Source: Alkalihalophilus pseudofirmus OF4 (GTDB lineage Bacteria > Bacillota > Bacilli > Bacillales > Bacillaceae_D). Taken from it: DNA of 64,000 nucleotides. Under the pieces are notes generated by a model. The model saw only the letters and a list, made by a program, of their open reading frames with translations, did no database searches and was not told the origin of the DNA. The DNA lies in assembly GCF_000005825.2 (NCBI RefSeq), contig NC_013791.2, positions 3,038,001 through 3,102,000 of the forward strand, read 5' to 3'. The number at the start of each line of letters is the position of its first letter. The stretch's first letter is position 1. Positions 25,894 through 34,534 of this stretch are shown one piece after another. The position numbers were made by a program, and so were the translations under genes.

Positions 25894-26340
25894 GTGGAAC
25901 TAAACGTATATTTAGCAGGAGAAATTCATAGCTCATGGAGACAAGACCTGAAAGAGGCTGCCAAAAATCGAAATCTACCTCTTCATTTTACAGGACCGAT
26001 GGAAAATCATGATCGGTCTGATGATATTGGAGAAGAGATCTTGGGTACAATGCCTACTAGCATCCTAAAAGATGAAGCTGCTTCAAGTATTAATAATTTA
26101 CGTACTCAAATTCTTCTTCAAAAAGCCGATGTCGTTATCGCCTTATTCGGAGAGACGTACAAACAATGGAACAGTGCCATGGATGCTGCCACAGCCATTG
26201 CCTTGCAAAAACCATTAATCCTCATTCGACCAGAAAAGCTGCATCATCCGCTTAAAGAATTAGCAAATAAAGCACAAGTTGTCGTTGAGACTCCTGAACA
26301 AGCGATACAAGCTCTCTCTTATGTGTTTGAAGAAGAATAA
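25894..26340 (+). CDS. ytoQ: YtoQ-family protein
   Basis: This 148-residue protein matches YtoQ (nucleoside 2-deoxyribosyltransferase-like Rossmannoid fold). Hallmarks are YLAGEIHSSW at the N-terminus, GPMENHDRSDDIGEEI, and ALFGETYKQWNSAMDA. The fold suggests a nucleotide-related substrate, but the family role is not established. GTG 25894 gives exactly the B. subtilis length (from memory) and sits six to seven bases after AGGAGAG; an ATG two codons upstream is too close to that site. A TATAAT hexamer lies at 25855–25860. Confidence 0.9.
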   Translation: MELNVYLAGEIHSSWRQDLKEAAKNRNLPLHFTGPMENHDRSDDIGEEILGTMPTSILKDEAASSINNLRTQILLQKADVVIALFGETYKQWNSAMDAATAIALQKPLILIRPEKLHHPLKELANKAQVVVETPEQAIQALSYVFEEE

Positions 26341-26360
26341 ATGAAATCTATTGAAAGCAT

Positions 26361-26406
26361 AAAAAAGCATTAGGTCCATTTCTCAAGGACACTAATGCTT
26401 TTTTTC
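26361..26406. terminator. Bidirectional terminator between ytoQ and the DUF84 gene
   Basis: AAGCATTAG (26365–26373) pairs with CTAATGCTT (26392–26400), with A- and T-runs outside both arms. Confidence 0.88.
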
Positions 26407-26408
26407 TA

Positions 26409-26930
26409 TTAATGGCTGTATGAAGGTCTGTCAAATTGATATTGACCGTAAAGCATCCGTACAATGTGGCTAAACATTTCCTTACGAGTCAGCATACCGG
26501 AAGTAAAGACTCCAACTGCACCTTCTTTGTGGCGGATATGAGGATCTTGCATGAGCTCACTCATAATCACACCAAGCTCATAACCTTCTTTTAATTTTCG
26601 CTCAACATTAGAAGGCAATGGAATTTTGGCCCCACTGGCAATCCAAACTCCCCCCAAATGATCCGTTAACGCTCCCCAATTACATAGCATGATCCCATTA
26701 GGGGTTTCACAAACCCCTCCTTCAAGTCCAACAGCTATGTTTGAGCCTGCTGCACTTAAGGCAAATTTCGCTCGATTAATGGCACCTTCCAAGGTCTCTT
26801 CTTCAGAGAATGGTTGAGCTGACACACCGGACGGGGCATCAATACTAATGAATTCCAATGGCTCACGAATAAGAGTATCCATTACAGCATGCACTTTAGC
26901 GGGATTTTTTGTACCTATTGCTAGCTTCAT
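26409..26930 (-). CDS. DUF84 inosine/xanthosine triphosphatase-like protein
   Basis: This 173-residue protein matches the DUF84/YjjX family of house-cleaning NTPases that remove ITP and XTP. The N-terminal IGTKNPAKVHAV is the nucleotide-binding loop, and SEEETLEGAINRAKFAL and GLEGGVCE hold the conserved acidic residues. The C-terminus contains GAVGVFTSGMLTRKE. The spacing between GGAGG and the ATG is long, so the start is moderately certain. It lies 41 bp downstream of the M42 peptidase gene and may share its transcript. Confidence 0.85.
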   Translation of the reverse strand: MKLAIGTKNPAKVHAVMDTLIREPLEFISIDAPSGVSAQPFSEEETLEGAINRAKFALSAAGSNIAVGLEGGVCETPNGIMLCNWGALTDHLGGVWIASGAKIPLPSNVERKLKEGYELGVIMSELMQDPHIRHKEGAVGVFTSGMLTRKEMFSHIVRMLYGQYQFDRPSYSH

Positions 26931-26971
26931 TTTTTCCGCTGACCTCCATAATTCCTATTACCAGTAAACGT

Positions 26972-28045
26972 TTAAACGCCTTTTCTTATTTGTTCTAATG
27001 TGTTCTGATCTGTATTCTTCACTAATTTTACAATTAACTCTTTTGCCGCTGCATAATCATCAATATGAATAATGGAAGCTGCTGTATGAATGTAACGAGA
27101 ACAAATACCAATTACCGCTGAAGGTACCCCGTCCCCTGACATATGCACACGTCCTGCATCCGTACCACCTTGCGAGATGAAATATTGGTATGGAATATTA
27201 TGTGTTTCAGCAGTATCTAAAATAAATTCACGCATGCCGCGGTGAGTCACCATCGTACGATCTAGAATACGAAGAAGCGCTCCTTCTCCAAGGTGACCAA
27301 AGGCATCTTTTCCGCCTGTAGCATCGTTTGCTGGACTCGCATCTAGCGCATAGAAAATATCAGGCTTTATCATTTGAGCAGAAGTTTGAGCTCCTCTTAG
27401 TCCAACCTCTTCTTGAACGGTAGCTCCTGAATAAAGCGTATTAGGAAGCTTTTCATTTTGTAATTCTTTTAAAAGCTCAATGGAAAGCCCTACCCCGTAA
27501 CGATTATCCCATGCTTTTGCTAAGATTTTTTTATCATTTGCCATAGGTGTAAACGGGCAAACCGGTACAATTTGCTGTCCAGGCTTAATGCCGATTTTCT
27601 TAGCGTCTTCTTTATCATCTGCGCCAATGTCAATATACATATGTTTAATTTCCATCGGCTTCTTACGTTGAGATTCTTCTAGAAGATGAGGCGGAGTTGA
27701 ACCTATGACTCCGATAACCGGACCGGCATCAGTCATAATCTGAACTCGTTGAGCAAGCAGCACTTGGCTCCACCAGCCACCTAATGTTTGAAAGCGAATT
27801 AATCCCTTTTCATTAATAGATGTCACCATAAAGCCAACTTCATCCATATGACCAGCTACCATAACCGTAGGGCCTTCCGCGGCTCCCTTCTTCACACCAA
27901 AAATACTTCCTAGACGATCTTGTACAATTTCATCAGAGTATTTCTCAAGCTCTCCTCGGACAAACTTTCGAACGTCGTGTTCAAATCCAGGGGCTCCTTG
28001 TAATTCTGTTAACGTTTTAAACATAGTAAGCGTTTCTTGATTCAT
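26972..28045 (-). CDS. ytoP: M42-family aminopeptidase (YtoP/FrvX type)
   Basis: This 357-residue dimetal aminopeptidase of the tetrahedral TET type acts in the cytoplasm on short peptides. Metal and catalytic residues are visible in [11 protein letters not shown] (His, Asp), [11 protein letters not shown] (Asp), [10 protein letters not shown] (Glu-Glu) and the later [23 protein letters not shown] supplies the last ligand His. The start follows AAAGGAGCTTGTC. It matches B. subtilis YtoP, annotated as a glutamyl aminopeptidase, and the neighbourhood (ytzB, ytnP) agrees. Confidence 0.93.
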   Translation of the reverse strand: MNQETLTMFKTLTELQGAPGFEHDVRKFVRGELEKYSDEIVQDRLGSIFGVKKGAAEGPTVMVAGHMDEVGFMVTSINEKGLIRFQTLGGWWSQVLLAQRVQIMTDAGPVIGVIGSTPPHLLEESQRKKPMEIKHMYIDIGADDKEDAKKIGIKPGQQIVPVCPFTPMANDKKILAKAWDNRYGVGLSIELLKELQNEKLPNTLYSGATVQEEVGLRGAQTSAQMIKPDIFYALDASPANDATGGKDAFGHLGEGALLRILDRTMVTHRGMREFILDTAETHNIPYQYFISQGGTDAGRVHMSGDGVPSAVIGICSRYIHTAASIIHIDDYAAAKELIVKLVKNTDQNTLEQIRKGV

Positions 28046-28177
28046 GACAAGCTCCTTTCGATTCCCGAAAAATATATGTACATATTTATTTTATCTGAAT
28101 CCTCTAGCAATTGCTACTTTGCCTAAATAAAACCTTCTTTTAAAAAAATGAATAAACAATGACTCATCTTATTTAAA

Positions 28178-28207
28178 TTGGAAAACGACAGAAAGTTTCT
28201 GTATACT
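28178..28207 (+). promoter_or_regulatory. Probable promoter of ytzB
   Basis: TTGGAA (28178–28183) and TATACT (28202–28207) are 18 bp apart, about 85 bp upstream of ytzB. Confidence 0.55.
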
Positions 28208-28293
28208 ATATCTAGTCTTAGTTGTTTTGAAAAAGTTAATGCTTCCTGAATATCACCTGACAAATCTAACGTAAGTGTGAAAGGATGATCATG

Positions 28294-28602
28294 ATGAGTA
28301 TAAAACGTTTTGCATTAGGAGTCGGCATTGGCGTTGTTGCAGGGTACTTCCTACGTCCAAGCCTTGAAGCAGAAAAAGTATCACCTGAGAAAGCATTAAA
28401 AGAAGTGAAGAAAACCGTTTCGTCTACTCATGCTATATCAGGATCTTGGATTCATATGATTCCTGAAACAGTAGAAAGAGAAAATGTACGTGTGGAGGTA
28501 TATCGTGGAGGTATTTCTACGACAACTGAATCGGGTACAGTACAATTCGAATTTCTAGCTGATACTAAGACTGGTACGTTACTCGAGTTAAAAGCAGCAT
28601 AA
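28294..28602 (+). CDS. ytzB: PepSY-domain small membrane-anchored protein YtzB
   Basis: This ~102-residue protein has an N-terminal hydrophobic segment (FALGVGIGVVAGYFL) that may be an anchor or uncleaved signal, then a PepSY-like domain (SPEKALKEVKKTV ... GTLLELKAA). PepSY domains often modulate peptidases or bind peptides outside the membrane. AAAGGA precedes two adjacent ATG codons (28291 and 28294); either may be used. It stands between ytoP and ytnP as in B. subtilis. Confidence 0.85.
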   Translation: MSIKRFALGVGIGVVAGYFLRPSLEAEKVSPEKALKEVKKTVSSTHAISGSWIHMIPETVERENVRVEVYRGGISTTTESGTVQFEFLADTKTGTLLELKAA

Positions 28603-28612
28603 ATTAAAGAAT

Positions 28613-28750
28613 GAGGCTGGGACTAGGTGTGTAACGAATGAGAAGGCTGAACAAAATGTGGGTAATGCGTATACACGCTCCTGAAATATACTACGCTGCA
28701 TTTGCTTATTGTTCCCTCATCAGATAAACACTTGCTTTTGTCCCAGCCTC
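28613..28750. repeat. 138-bp element bounded by GAGGCTGGGAC inverted repeats
   Basis: GAGGCTGGGAC (28613–28623) and GTCCCAGCCTC (28740–28750) form perfect 11-bp terminal inverted repeats around 116 bp of non-coding sequence. It fills the gap between the convergent ytzB and ytnP genes, ending 7 bp from the ytnP stop. Elements with such GGCTGGGAC ends recur in Bacillaceae intergenic regions (from memory). It may act as a terminator, a small RNA or a mobile miniature element. Confidence 0.7.
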
Positions 28751-28756
28751 TATTTA

Positions 28757-29614
28757 TCAGCTTGAATAAACGTATTGCTCACGTTCAATTGACTCGACTA
28801 TTTCTCCGTTTTCATTCCACTTTACCGCACGATATTTATAATCATGGTAGAACAAATACCACGCGTCTTTTTCTTTACCGTACGTTTGCCATTTCTGTTT
28901 ATTGAAAATAGAATCCATTGGAAAATCATCGTAAGCGAGCACCCAAAGAGGATTGGCATGAGCATGAGTCGGCATAATATCTGCTAAGTGAATAAATGTC
29001 TCCCCACCATGTTCTAACACCAAGATACAATGTCCATCACTATGACCGCCTGTATGGACTAATTTCACTCCCGGGATTGGCTCAATTTCTTCCTTGAACG
29101 TCTTTACCTGATATTCAATCGGCTTCCAATTTTGTTCCCAATATGTATTTTGAGAGCGCACATTTGGATTTTTCATTTCATTCCATTCTATTTCTGAAGT
29201 ATAAATGACAGCGTTCTCAAAAGTAGGCACCCATTGTCCGTCCTCTTCCTTTGCTAGGCCAGATGCATGATCAAAATGCATATGTGTCATCATAACAATA
29301 TCAATATCAGCTGTCGTCATACCTAACTCTTGTAAATTACGTTCAATAGAGGACTCTTCTTTAATTCCATAATTTCGCTTTTGCTTATCTGAAAAACGAC
29401 CGTTCCCAATTCCTGATTCCATCAGAATGTTTTTCCCATCCTTTTGTATTAAAATCGGATCTGTTCGAAGTTCAATTTGATTGTTTTCATTATGCGGGTA
29501 TTTACGGCTCCATAATGGTTTAGGTACAACACCAAACATCGCACCGCCATCCATATGGGTTACTCCCCCGTTTAACCAAGTCATCTTCATGCCATCTCTT
29601 TCTAAATTCTCCAC
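28757..29614 (-). CDS. ytnP: Metallo-beta-lactamase-fold lactonase YtnP
   Basis: This 285-residue hydrolase has the zinc-binding [10 protein letters not shown] (HxHxDH), HTGGHSDGH and [12 protein letters not shown] motifs of the AHL-lactonase-like branch. B. subtilis YtnP is reported to quench streptomycete gamma-butyrolactone signals, so a lactone substrate is likely. The N-terminal [20 protein letters not shown] is nearly family-invariant. GTG 29614 is chosen because AAAGGAGGGG lies six bases upstream. There is no signal peptide. Confidence 0.92.
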   Translation of the reverse strand: MENLERDGMKMTWLNGGVTHMDGGAMFGVVPKPLWSRKYPHNENNQIELRTDPILIQKDGKNILMESGIGNGRFSDKQKRNYGIKEESSIERNLQELGMTTADIDIVMMTHMHFDHASGLAKEEDGQWVPTFENAVIYTSEIEWNEMKNPNVRSQNTYWEQNWKPIEYQVKTFKEEIEPIPGVKLVHTGGHSDGHCILVLEHGGETFIHLADIMPTHAHANPLWVLAYDDFPMDSIFNKQKWQTYGKEKDAWYLFYHDYKYRAVKWNENGEIVESIEREQYVYSS

Positions 29615-29761
29615 AGGAAACCCCTCCTTTGATTCATTCTTCTTTATTTTATCACAATTCACACTCTAAACACTCTGTGTTTTTGCGAGGCGTTCACTCT
29701 ATCCATTATGTGAAATCTTTTTTCAAGCCGCCTAGTATTTTCTTAAAAGTTAATAGGCCAT

Positions 29762-29798
29762 AAAAAAACACTGTGACTGCTTTAAAGCCACAATGTTT
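29762..29798 (-). terminator. Terminator of the acyl-CoA ligase gene
   Basis: AACATTGTG pairs with CACAGTGTT, enclosing the small palindrome GCTTTAAAGC, followed on the minus strand by seven T. It closes the accessory catabolic block. Confidence 0.85.
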
Positions 29799-29830
29799 GA
29801 ATTTTCATGAGTTTGTAAGAGAACCTTTTT

Positions 29831-31306
29831 TTATACTGCCTCTGTAAACAACTTCTTCTTATCCACCTTCCCTACTGGTGTTTTTGGTAATTCCTCAACA
29901 AAAGTTATTCGCTTCGGAATTTTGTATCGCCCTAATGTTCGTTGGCAATGAGCCAGCAGTTCCTCTTCTGACAGCGTAAAGTTTTTCTTTACTACAATAA
30001 ACGCACTCACTACCTCGCCCCACTTTTCATCAGCGAGTCCAACGACTGCTGCTTCAGAAACAGCCGGGTGCTCGTTTAGAACATGTTCAACTTCTAGGGG
30101 ATAAACATTTTCTCCTCCGGTAATAATCATATCTTTCTTTCGTCCAACAATGTAAAAATAGCCTTCCTTGTCTCTTCTACCTAAATCACCAGTGTGAAGC
30201 CAACCATTTATTACTGTATTAGTGGTTATCTCAGGCTTTTGCCAGTATGAATCAAAGACATGAAGACCACGGATGCATATTTCACCAACCTCATCATGGT
30301 CAGCCTCTTCTCCATTTTCTTTGATGATTTTCACCTCATTATAAAGCATCGGTTTTCCAACGGATCCTCGTTTTGAAACAGCTTCGCTTGGGTCGATGAA
30401 AAAGTTATTCGGGCCAGCCTCTGTTAGTCCGTATCCTTCCTTAAAGGCAAGCCCTTTTTTTTGAAACGCTTTATATATGACATAGGAGCAAGGGGCACCC
30501 CCAGAAAGAAAGGTATGCACTGAACGAAACGTAGCCTCTTTAAAGCTCGGTGCTTTGATGAGGAGATGATACATCGTCGGGACAAGTAAAATAACGGTAC
30601 ATTGGAATTCTTCAATTAATTGAATCGTTTTCTCGCCATCAAACTGGTCTGATAATATCACGGTGCCCCCTATGTGAAGGATAGGTAAGGATAGGGCGTT
30701 CAACCCTCCTGTATGAAACATCGGCAAGCTCGTTATCGTTTTGTCATCGCTCGTTAAGCCCCAGCTTGTAATAGTATTGATCATATTAAAAAAAACAGAT
30801 TGATGAGTTAATACGACTCCCTTTGGTAAACCTGTTGTCCCCCCTGTGTAAATTAAGAGCAGCGGGTCAGAGTCGGATATCTCCTCCTTTTTACAAGGAG
30901 CGGCTTTTGCAATCCATTCTTTATATTCTTGGTTTAACTGTACACTCGGAACCCCCCCATCAACTAATGAGATGAAGATTTCATCAACAAAAACTAAGCT
31001 CGGCTCACAATCAGAAAAAATATAAGCCAGCTCGGTGGATGAAAGACGCCAGTTCAACGGAACAAAAATAGCTCCAAGCTTTGTAGCGGCAAATAGTAAA
31101 TCAAAATAACTAATATGGTTTGGTGAAAGTAAAGCGATCCTGTCCCCCTTTTTAATGCCACGCTGCTGCAACATTCCAGCTAATCGCTCGGCTCGTTCAT
31201 TTAACTCCTGATATGTCCATCGTTCTTTCGTGCTTCCATCAATAATAGCAATATTCCAAGGGGTAAGCTGTGCTCTTTTGCATAACCAATCCTGCTCCCA
31301 ACTCAT
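29831..31306 (-). CDS. Acyl-/aryl-CoA ligase (AMP-forming)
   Basis: This 491-residue class I adenylate-forming enzyme activates a carboxylic acid to its CoA thioester. The ATP loop YTGGTTGLPKG is at residues 153–163, the adenylate-binding GYGLTEAGP follows, the hinge is GWLHTGDLGRRD, then GRKKDMIITGGENVYPLEVE, and the catalytic lysine is K480 (PVGKVDKK). It resembles medium-chain or aromatic acid ligases; the substrate cannot be read from sequence. It follows the hydrolase gene but a strong terminator intervenes, and it has its own activator-type promoter (31343–31374). GAGGAGGAG precedes the ATG. In context it would activate the imported acid. Confidence 0.9.
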   Translation of the reverse strand: MSWEQDWLCKRAQLTPWNIAIIDGSTKERWTYQELNERAERLAGMLQQRGIKKGDRIALLSPNHISYFDLLFAATKLGAIFVPLNWRLSSTELAYIFSDCEPSLVFVDEIFISLVDGGVPSVQLNQEYKEWIAKAAPCKKEEISDSDPLLLIYTGGTTGLPKGVVLTHQSVFFNMINTITSWGLTSDDKTITSLPMFHTGGLNALSLPILHIGGTVILSDQFDGEKTIQLIEEFQCTVILLVPTMYHLLIKAPSFKEATFRSVHTFLSGGAPCSYVIYKAFQKKGLAFKEGYGLTEAGPNNFFIDPSEAVSKRGSVGKPMLYNEVKIIKENGEEADHDEVGEICIRGLHVFDSYWQKPEITTNTVINGWLHTGDLGRRDKEGYFYIVGRKKDMIITGGENVYPLEVEHVLNEHPAVSEAAVVGLADEKWGEVVSAFIVVKKNFTLSEEELLAHCQRTLGRYKIPKRITFVEELPKTPVGKVDKKKLFTEAV

Positions 31307-31342
31307 TTACACTCCTCCTCTGCTTTCTTCGCTTAGGTTCAG

Positions 31343-31374
31343 TGTATAAAATGGACGTAACAGTCTAGTAACAA
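31343..31374 (-). promoter_or_regulatory. SARP-type activator box and -10 of the acyl-CoA ligase gene
   Basis: On the minus strand TTGTTAC (plus 31368–31374), a 4-bp spacer, CTGTTAC (plus 31357–31363), 8 bp, then TATACA (plus 31343–31348). Heptamer repeats at 11-bp pitch ending 8 bp before the -10 are the classic SARP activator layout. There is no good independent -35. The ligase start is about 35 bp downstream. Confidence 0.6.
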
Positions 31375-31405
31375 AAAACCCCTTTTCGTTTAAACCGAAA
31401 AGAGG
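31373..31405 (-). terminator. Terminator at the end of the hydrolase–Liv–KAS operon
   Basis: CCTCTTTTCG pairs with CGAAAAGGGG (one G·T pair) across a 7-nt loop, followed on the minus strand by six T. It overlaps the 3' end of the second hydrolase gene and separates it from the ligase gene. Confidence 0.88.
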
Positions 31406-32298
31406 CTCGTTTCCTTCTTTTTTAGAAAATCTTCCATAACCTTTGTTACTTGTGCTAAATCATCAATGAGCGGAGAGTGTCCGCAATCTTTTAATCTTAC
31501 ATAATATGCTCGCTCTCCCAAATCTTCTATTAATTCTTGAGTCATCACTTCAGAAATGACTAAATCATGCTCACCCCATAAAATCAGTACGGACTGGGAG
31601 ATATTATTTACTTCTCCACTGCCCTCTACCAATCCATTATGATGTTCACTCATATTAAATGTATTAAGTGCATAATATACATCTGCTAAATTTTTTTGAG
31701 TACACATGTCATCAATATATTTCTGATAGCGTTCTTCACTCGGCTGATTCTTTGTATAAATTAAGGAATCCCATATTTGCTTAAGTAAAACGGTATTACG
31801 TGTTAAGTAGGCCTCTTCAATTGGAATCGTCCTTACCGGATCAGCCGCTATCGCTTCCTTCGTCTCCAACCGCTCGAGACGACTTTCTTCTATCTGTTGA
31901 TAATATGGATAGCCCCTTGTAGAGGCAGAGGCGAGCAATACGACACGCCGTACCTGCTTTTCCTCTCTGGCTGCTACCTGAAGAGCGACTGCGCCACCTG
32001 TTGACCAACCGATTAAATCACAGGAAGCTATTTCTAGCTTTGAGAGAACTTCTCGAATGTCTTCAGCAAAATCTTCAATTGAATCAACTGCTCTATGATA
32101 GGTCGACTCTCCAAAACCTCGCATATCAATGGCATACACTTTAAAGGTTGGATCAAGACTTTCTAAGAGGAGATCCCAGTGCAATGAAGACGTCATATTG
32201 CCATGCAAAAGGACAACAACATCAGTTCCCCCTTCTCGTTCTCGATATGCAAGCCGTTCTCCATTGTTTAAGTCAACATATTTAAGCTGAATGTTCAT
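31390..32298 (-). CDS. Alpha/beta-hydrolase (second of the block)
   Basis: This 302-residue serine hydrolase without signal peptide would act in the cytoplasm. The oxyanion strand is VVLLHGNMTSS, the nucleophile elbow GWSTGGA, the acid Asp is in LILWGEHDLVI and the catalytic His in KDCGHSPLID. The substrate is unknown; an ester or thioester delivered by the neighbouring transporter is inferred. ATG 32298 follows AGGTGGGTAAAC and overlaps the end of the KAS gene by 17 bp, so the two are translationally coupled. The Ser nucleophile excludes OleB-type beta-lactone decarboxylases, which use Asp. Confidence 0.85.
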   Translation of the reverse strand: MNIQLKYVDLNNGERLAYREREGGTDVVVLLHGNMTSSLHWDLLLESLDPTFKVYAIDMRGFGESTYHRAVDSIEDFAEDIREVLSKLEIASCDLIGWSTGGAVALQVAAREEKQVRRVVLLASASTRGYPYYQQIEESRLERLETKEAIAADPVRTIPIEEAYLTRNTVLLKQIWDSLIYTKNQPSEERYQKYIDDMCTQKNLADVYYALNTFNMSEHHNGLVEGSGEVNNISQSVLILWGEHDLVISEVMTQELIEDLGERAYYVRLKDCGHSPLIDDLAQVTKVMEDFLKKKETSLFSV

Positions 32299-33334
32299 GT
32301 TTACCCACCTTCCCTTCATCCCAAATGATAGTCGTAGCTCCCCATGCATAACCGATACCAGCACTAACAAGAACAACAATATCTCCACTCTTAAGCATGC
32401 CGGCTTTTTCGGCTAATTCTAAGGATAGAATTTGATCGATCTGACCCAGATGTCCGTAATGGTCCAAGTAAATCGATTGCTCTTGAGTTAAGCCTAGTTC
32501 GTTTAGGATATAGTCATGGGCAGATTTTTTCATATGAAGCATCGCAACGTAGTCGATATCGCCAACAGAATAACCGCTTTTTTCAAGGGACGATTTAATG
32601 ACAGTAATAAAATTAGCCATTGAATTCTCCGCTAATCTCTCCTTCATACTTACAGGATCGATAACATCTAAATAGTTCTGCTTTTGCTCCAGTACTGCTG
32701 GTGACAGCGGCTGTTTAGTCCCGCCCGCTGGTACAACTACGTCCTCAGAAAAGGCGCCGTCTGTTATAAGTTTTGTTTCAAGCAGACGGTGTCTATGAGC
32801 ACCCTTTTTTAATACAATAGCTCCGCCCCCAGCTGCAAGATTATACATGAAACGAGTTCTTGGATTCGCATAATCGATAAAATCTACATTTCTGTAGCCT
32901 CCAGCAAGCAATACGGTTCTTACTGTGTCATCTGACTTCATTAAAGATTTAGCAAGGTTCAGCGCCATAATTGTCGTCCCGCAGCGTAAGGCTACATCAA
33001 ATGCCCATGCATTGATTGCACCAATACTCTCCTGAAGCTTAATCGCAGCCGTCCAGAGCGGATACTCTTTATGCTCTTCACCAATGTAAATAATGATATC
33101 TATATCAGCAGCATTGATTTGTGCTTTTTGTAAAGCTTTTTCGGCCGCCCAGATCCCCATTTGGCATGTGTGATCGTTTATACCAGGAATTGTTTTTTGA
33201 ACGATCCCAAGCTTTTCTTGAACAATTCCAATCGGTAAGTTGGCAGCTGCTGCTAGTTCTGATGCAGTCATTCTTTCTTCCGGTAAATAAATACCTGTCG
33301 CTATAATTCCTACCTTCTCTACTTCTAGATTCAT
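32282..33334 (-). CDS. KAS III-like condensing/acyltransferase enzyme with Cys-His-His site
   Basis: This 350-residue thiolase-fold protein resembles 3-oxoacyl-ACP synthase III. The nucleophile Cys118 is in DVALRCGTT and His267 in MLHMKKSAHD. The position that is normally Asn (YGNTSAAS in FabH) is His295 in DHYGHLGQID. Loss of the Asn suggests it does not do ordinary decarboxylative condensation. Acyl transfer, thiolytic cleavage or non-decarboxylative condensation are possible. It lies inside a Liv-transporter operon between a 53-residue protein and a hydrolase, overlapping both, so it is a specialised enzyme and not housekeeping FabH. The substrate is unknown. Confidence 0.85.
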   Translation of the reverse strand: MNLEVEKVGIIATGIYLPEERMTASELAAAANLPIGIVQEKLGIVQKTIPGINDHTCQMGIWAAEKALQKAQINAADIDIIIYIGEEHKEYPLWTAAIKLQESIGAINAWAFDVALRCGTTIMALNLAKSLMKSDDTVRTVLLAGGYRNVDFIDYANPRTRFMYNLAAGGGAIVLKKGAHRHRLLETKLITDGAFSEDVVVPAGGTKQPLSPAVLEQKQNYLDVIDPVSMKERLAENSMANFITVIKSSLEKSGYSVGDIDYVAMLHMKKSAHDYILNELGLTQEQSIYLDHYGHLGQIDQILSLELAEKAGMLKSGDIVVLVSAGIGYAWGATTIIWDEGKVGKHEHSA

Positions 33335-33492
33335 AGGTGCATCACCTGCTTAATATAATCCATTGCCTCTTCTAAACTAGCGCAAACGTATTCTTCTTCT
33401 GTTTGAACATGCTTAATCTTTATCCGCATCGTATCATGCGGGTGGACACGTAAAATAAAGGACGAAACAACTTGGTCAAGGACTTCTTCCAT
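33331..33492 (-). CDS. 53-residue hypothetical protein between livM and the KAS-like gene
   Basis: ATG 33492 opens 53 codons whose TGA overlaps the ATG of the KAS-like gene (ATGA). AAGGGAG lies 11 bp upstream and the livM stop 16 bp upstream, so it is embedded in the operon. The product starts MEEVLDQVVSSFILRVHPHD and ends EEAMDYIKQVMHL. It is acidic with two short helices likely and one Cys, with no membrane segment or signal. I do not recognise it. The coupling suggests a small partner or regulator of the KAS-like enzyme; this is inference. Confidence 0.7.
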   Translation of the reverse strand: MEEVLDQVVSSFILRVHPHDTMRIKIKHVQTEEEYVCASLEEAMDYIKQVMHL

Positions 33493-33508
33493 CACTATCA
33501 CTGCTCCC

Positions 33509-34534
33509 TTAGCTAAAGGTATCTTTTACCGCACCAGCTTCCATTTCTTTTCTGAGCTTTTCTTTCTTTTTATATTGGCGTTTATCCCACCAATGCTTCG
33601 TCGTTCCAACAATCCCTTTTGGGAAAAACATAACTACTAAAATGAAGATTATGCCAAATAAAATGACCCAACGCTCAAAAATCCAATGTACTTTTGCTAA
33701 GTCCATTAATCCATGACGAGCAAGCTCAATAATTGCTGCCCCCACTACGGAGCCAAATAGTGTACCGACCCCGCCAATTATGGTAATTAACAACACATCA
33801 AGCGAGAGCTCAACAGATAATACAGCTGTATTAACAAAACGTAAGCTCATTGCATATAGGATTCCAGCCAGCCCAGCAACCATTCCAGCTACAACATTGG
33901 CAATAACTTTATAGTGCATCACTTTAAAACCAAGTGATTCGACACGAGGCTCATTTTCACGAATGGCCTGTAATACCTTTCCCATCGGGGATTGAGTGAA
34001 GCGATCAAGGAAGATATACGTACCGACTAACAGAACAAGGGCGATTAAATAAAAGGAAACCCGGTCCCTGAAAAGCTCTGGTACAACGAATGTAAAGCCA
34101 TCGTTTCCCATTGTAAGAGAACGCCATTTCTCAGCTGTGACTAAAAACAAACTAGATACTGCAAGCGTTAGCATTGCAAAAAAGTGACTTTTTAATCTGA
34201 GCGTGAGAATACCAACCAGATAACTTACTACCCCTGTAAAAATCAGTGTAAGCACTATCGCTACGAAAAAAGCGGGCATTGTAGAGCCAAACATTTTCAA
34301 GCAGATAGCGACTGTATAGGCACCTATTCCAAAGAACATCGCATGACCAAATGAAACAATGCCAGTGTATCCGAGTAAGATGTCATAGCTCATCGCAAAA
34401 ACAGCAAAAATAAAAATTTGAGTGAGCATAATTAGTGCTGTACGCGAATCACTCACAAATGGAAATATAGCTAAACCTATAGCTAAAACAAGTAAAGTTA
34501 GTTTGAAGCGAGAGAGTTTTTGGAGGCTTTTCAT
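33509..34534 (-). CDS. livM: Liv-type ABC transporter permease, LivM family
   Basis: This 341-residue inner-membrane permease has about nine or ten hydrophobic helices and the family motif GYTGIVSFGHAMFFGIGAY near residue 60. The cytoplasmic coupling region contains LQAIRENEPRVESLGFK. It pairs with the LivH-like permease, whose stop overlaps its start (ATGA). Liv-family importers carry branched-chain amino acids, amides, urea or aromatic and other carboxylic acids. Given the enzymes around it, an organic acid or short ester is more likely here than leucine. The symbol indicates family only. Confidence 0.92.
   Translation of the reverse strand: MKSLQKLSRFKLTLLVLAIGLAIFPFVSDSRTALIMLTQIFIFAVFAMSYDILLGYTGIVSFGHAMFFGIGAYTVAICLKMFGSTMPAFFVAIVLTLIFTGVVSYLVGILTLRLKSHFFAMLTLAVSSLFLVTAEKWRSLTMGNDGFTFVVPELFRDRVSFYLIALVLLVGTYIFLDRFTQSPMGKVLQAIRENEPRVESLGFKVMHYKVIANVVAGMVAGLAGILYAMSLRFVNTAVLSVELSLDVLLITIIGGVGTLFGSVVGAAIIELARHGLMDLAKVHWIFERWVILFGIIFILVVMFFPKGIVGTTKHWWDKRQYKKKEKLRKEMEAGAVKDTFS

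Noticed and set aside
29831-33334. OleABC-like olefin/beta-lactone biosynthesis (KAS-like, hydrolase, AMP-ligase)
   Set aside because: The hydrolase has the Ser nucleophile GWSTGG instead of the Asp of OleB, the KAS-like enzyme lacks the Asn expected in OleA, and no OleD reductase is present. The Liv importer points to catabolism.
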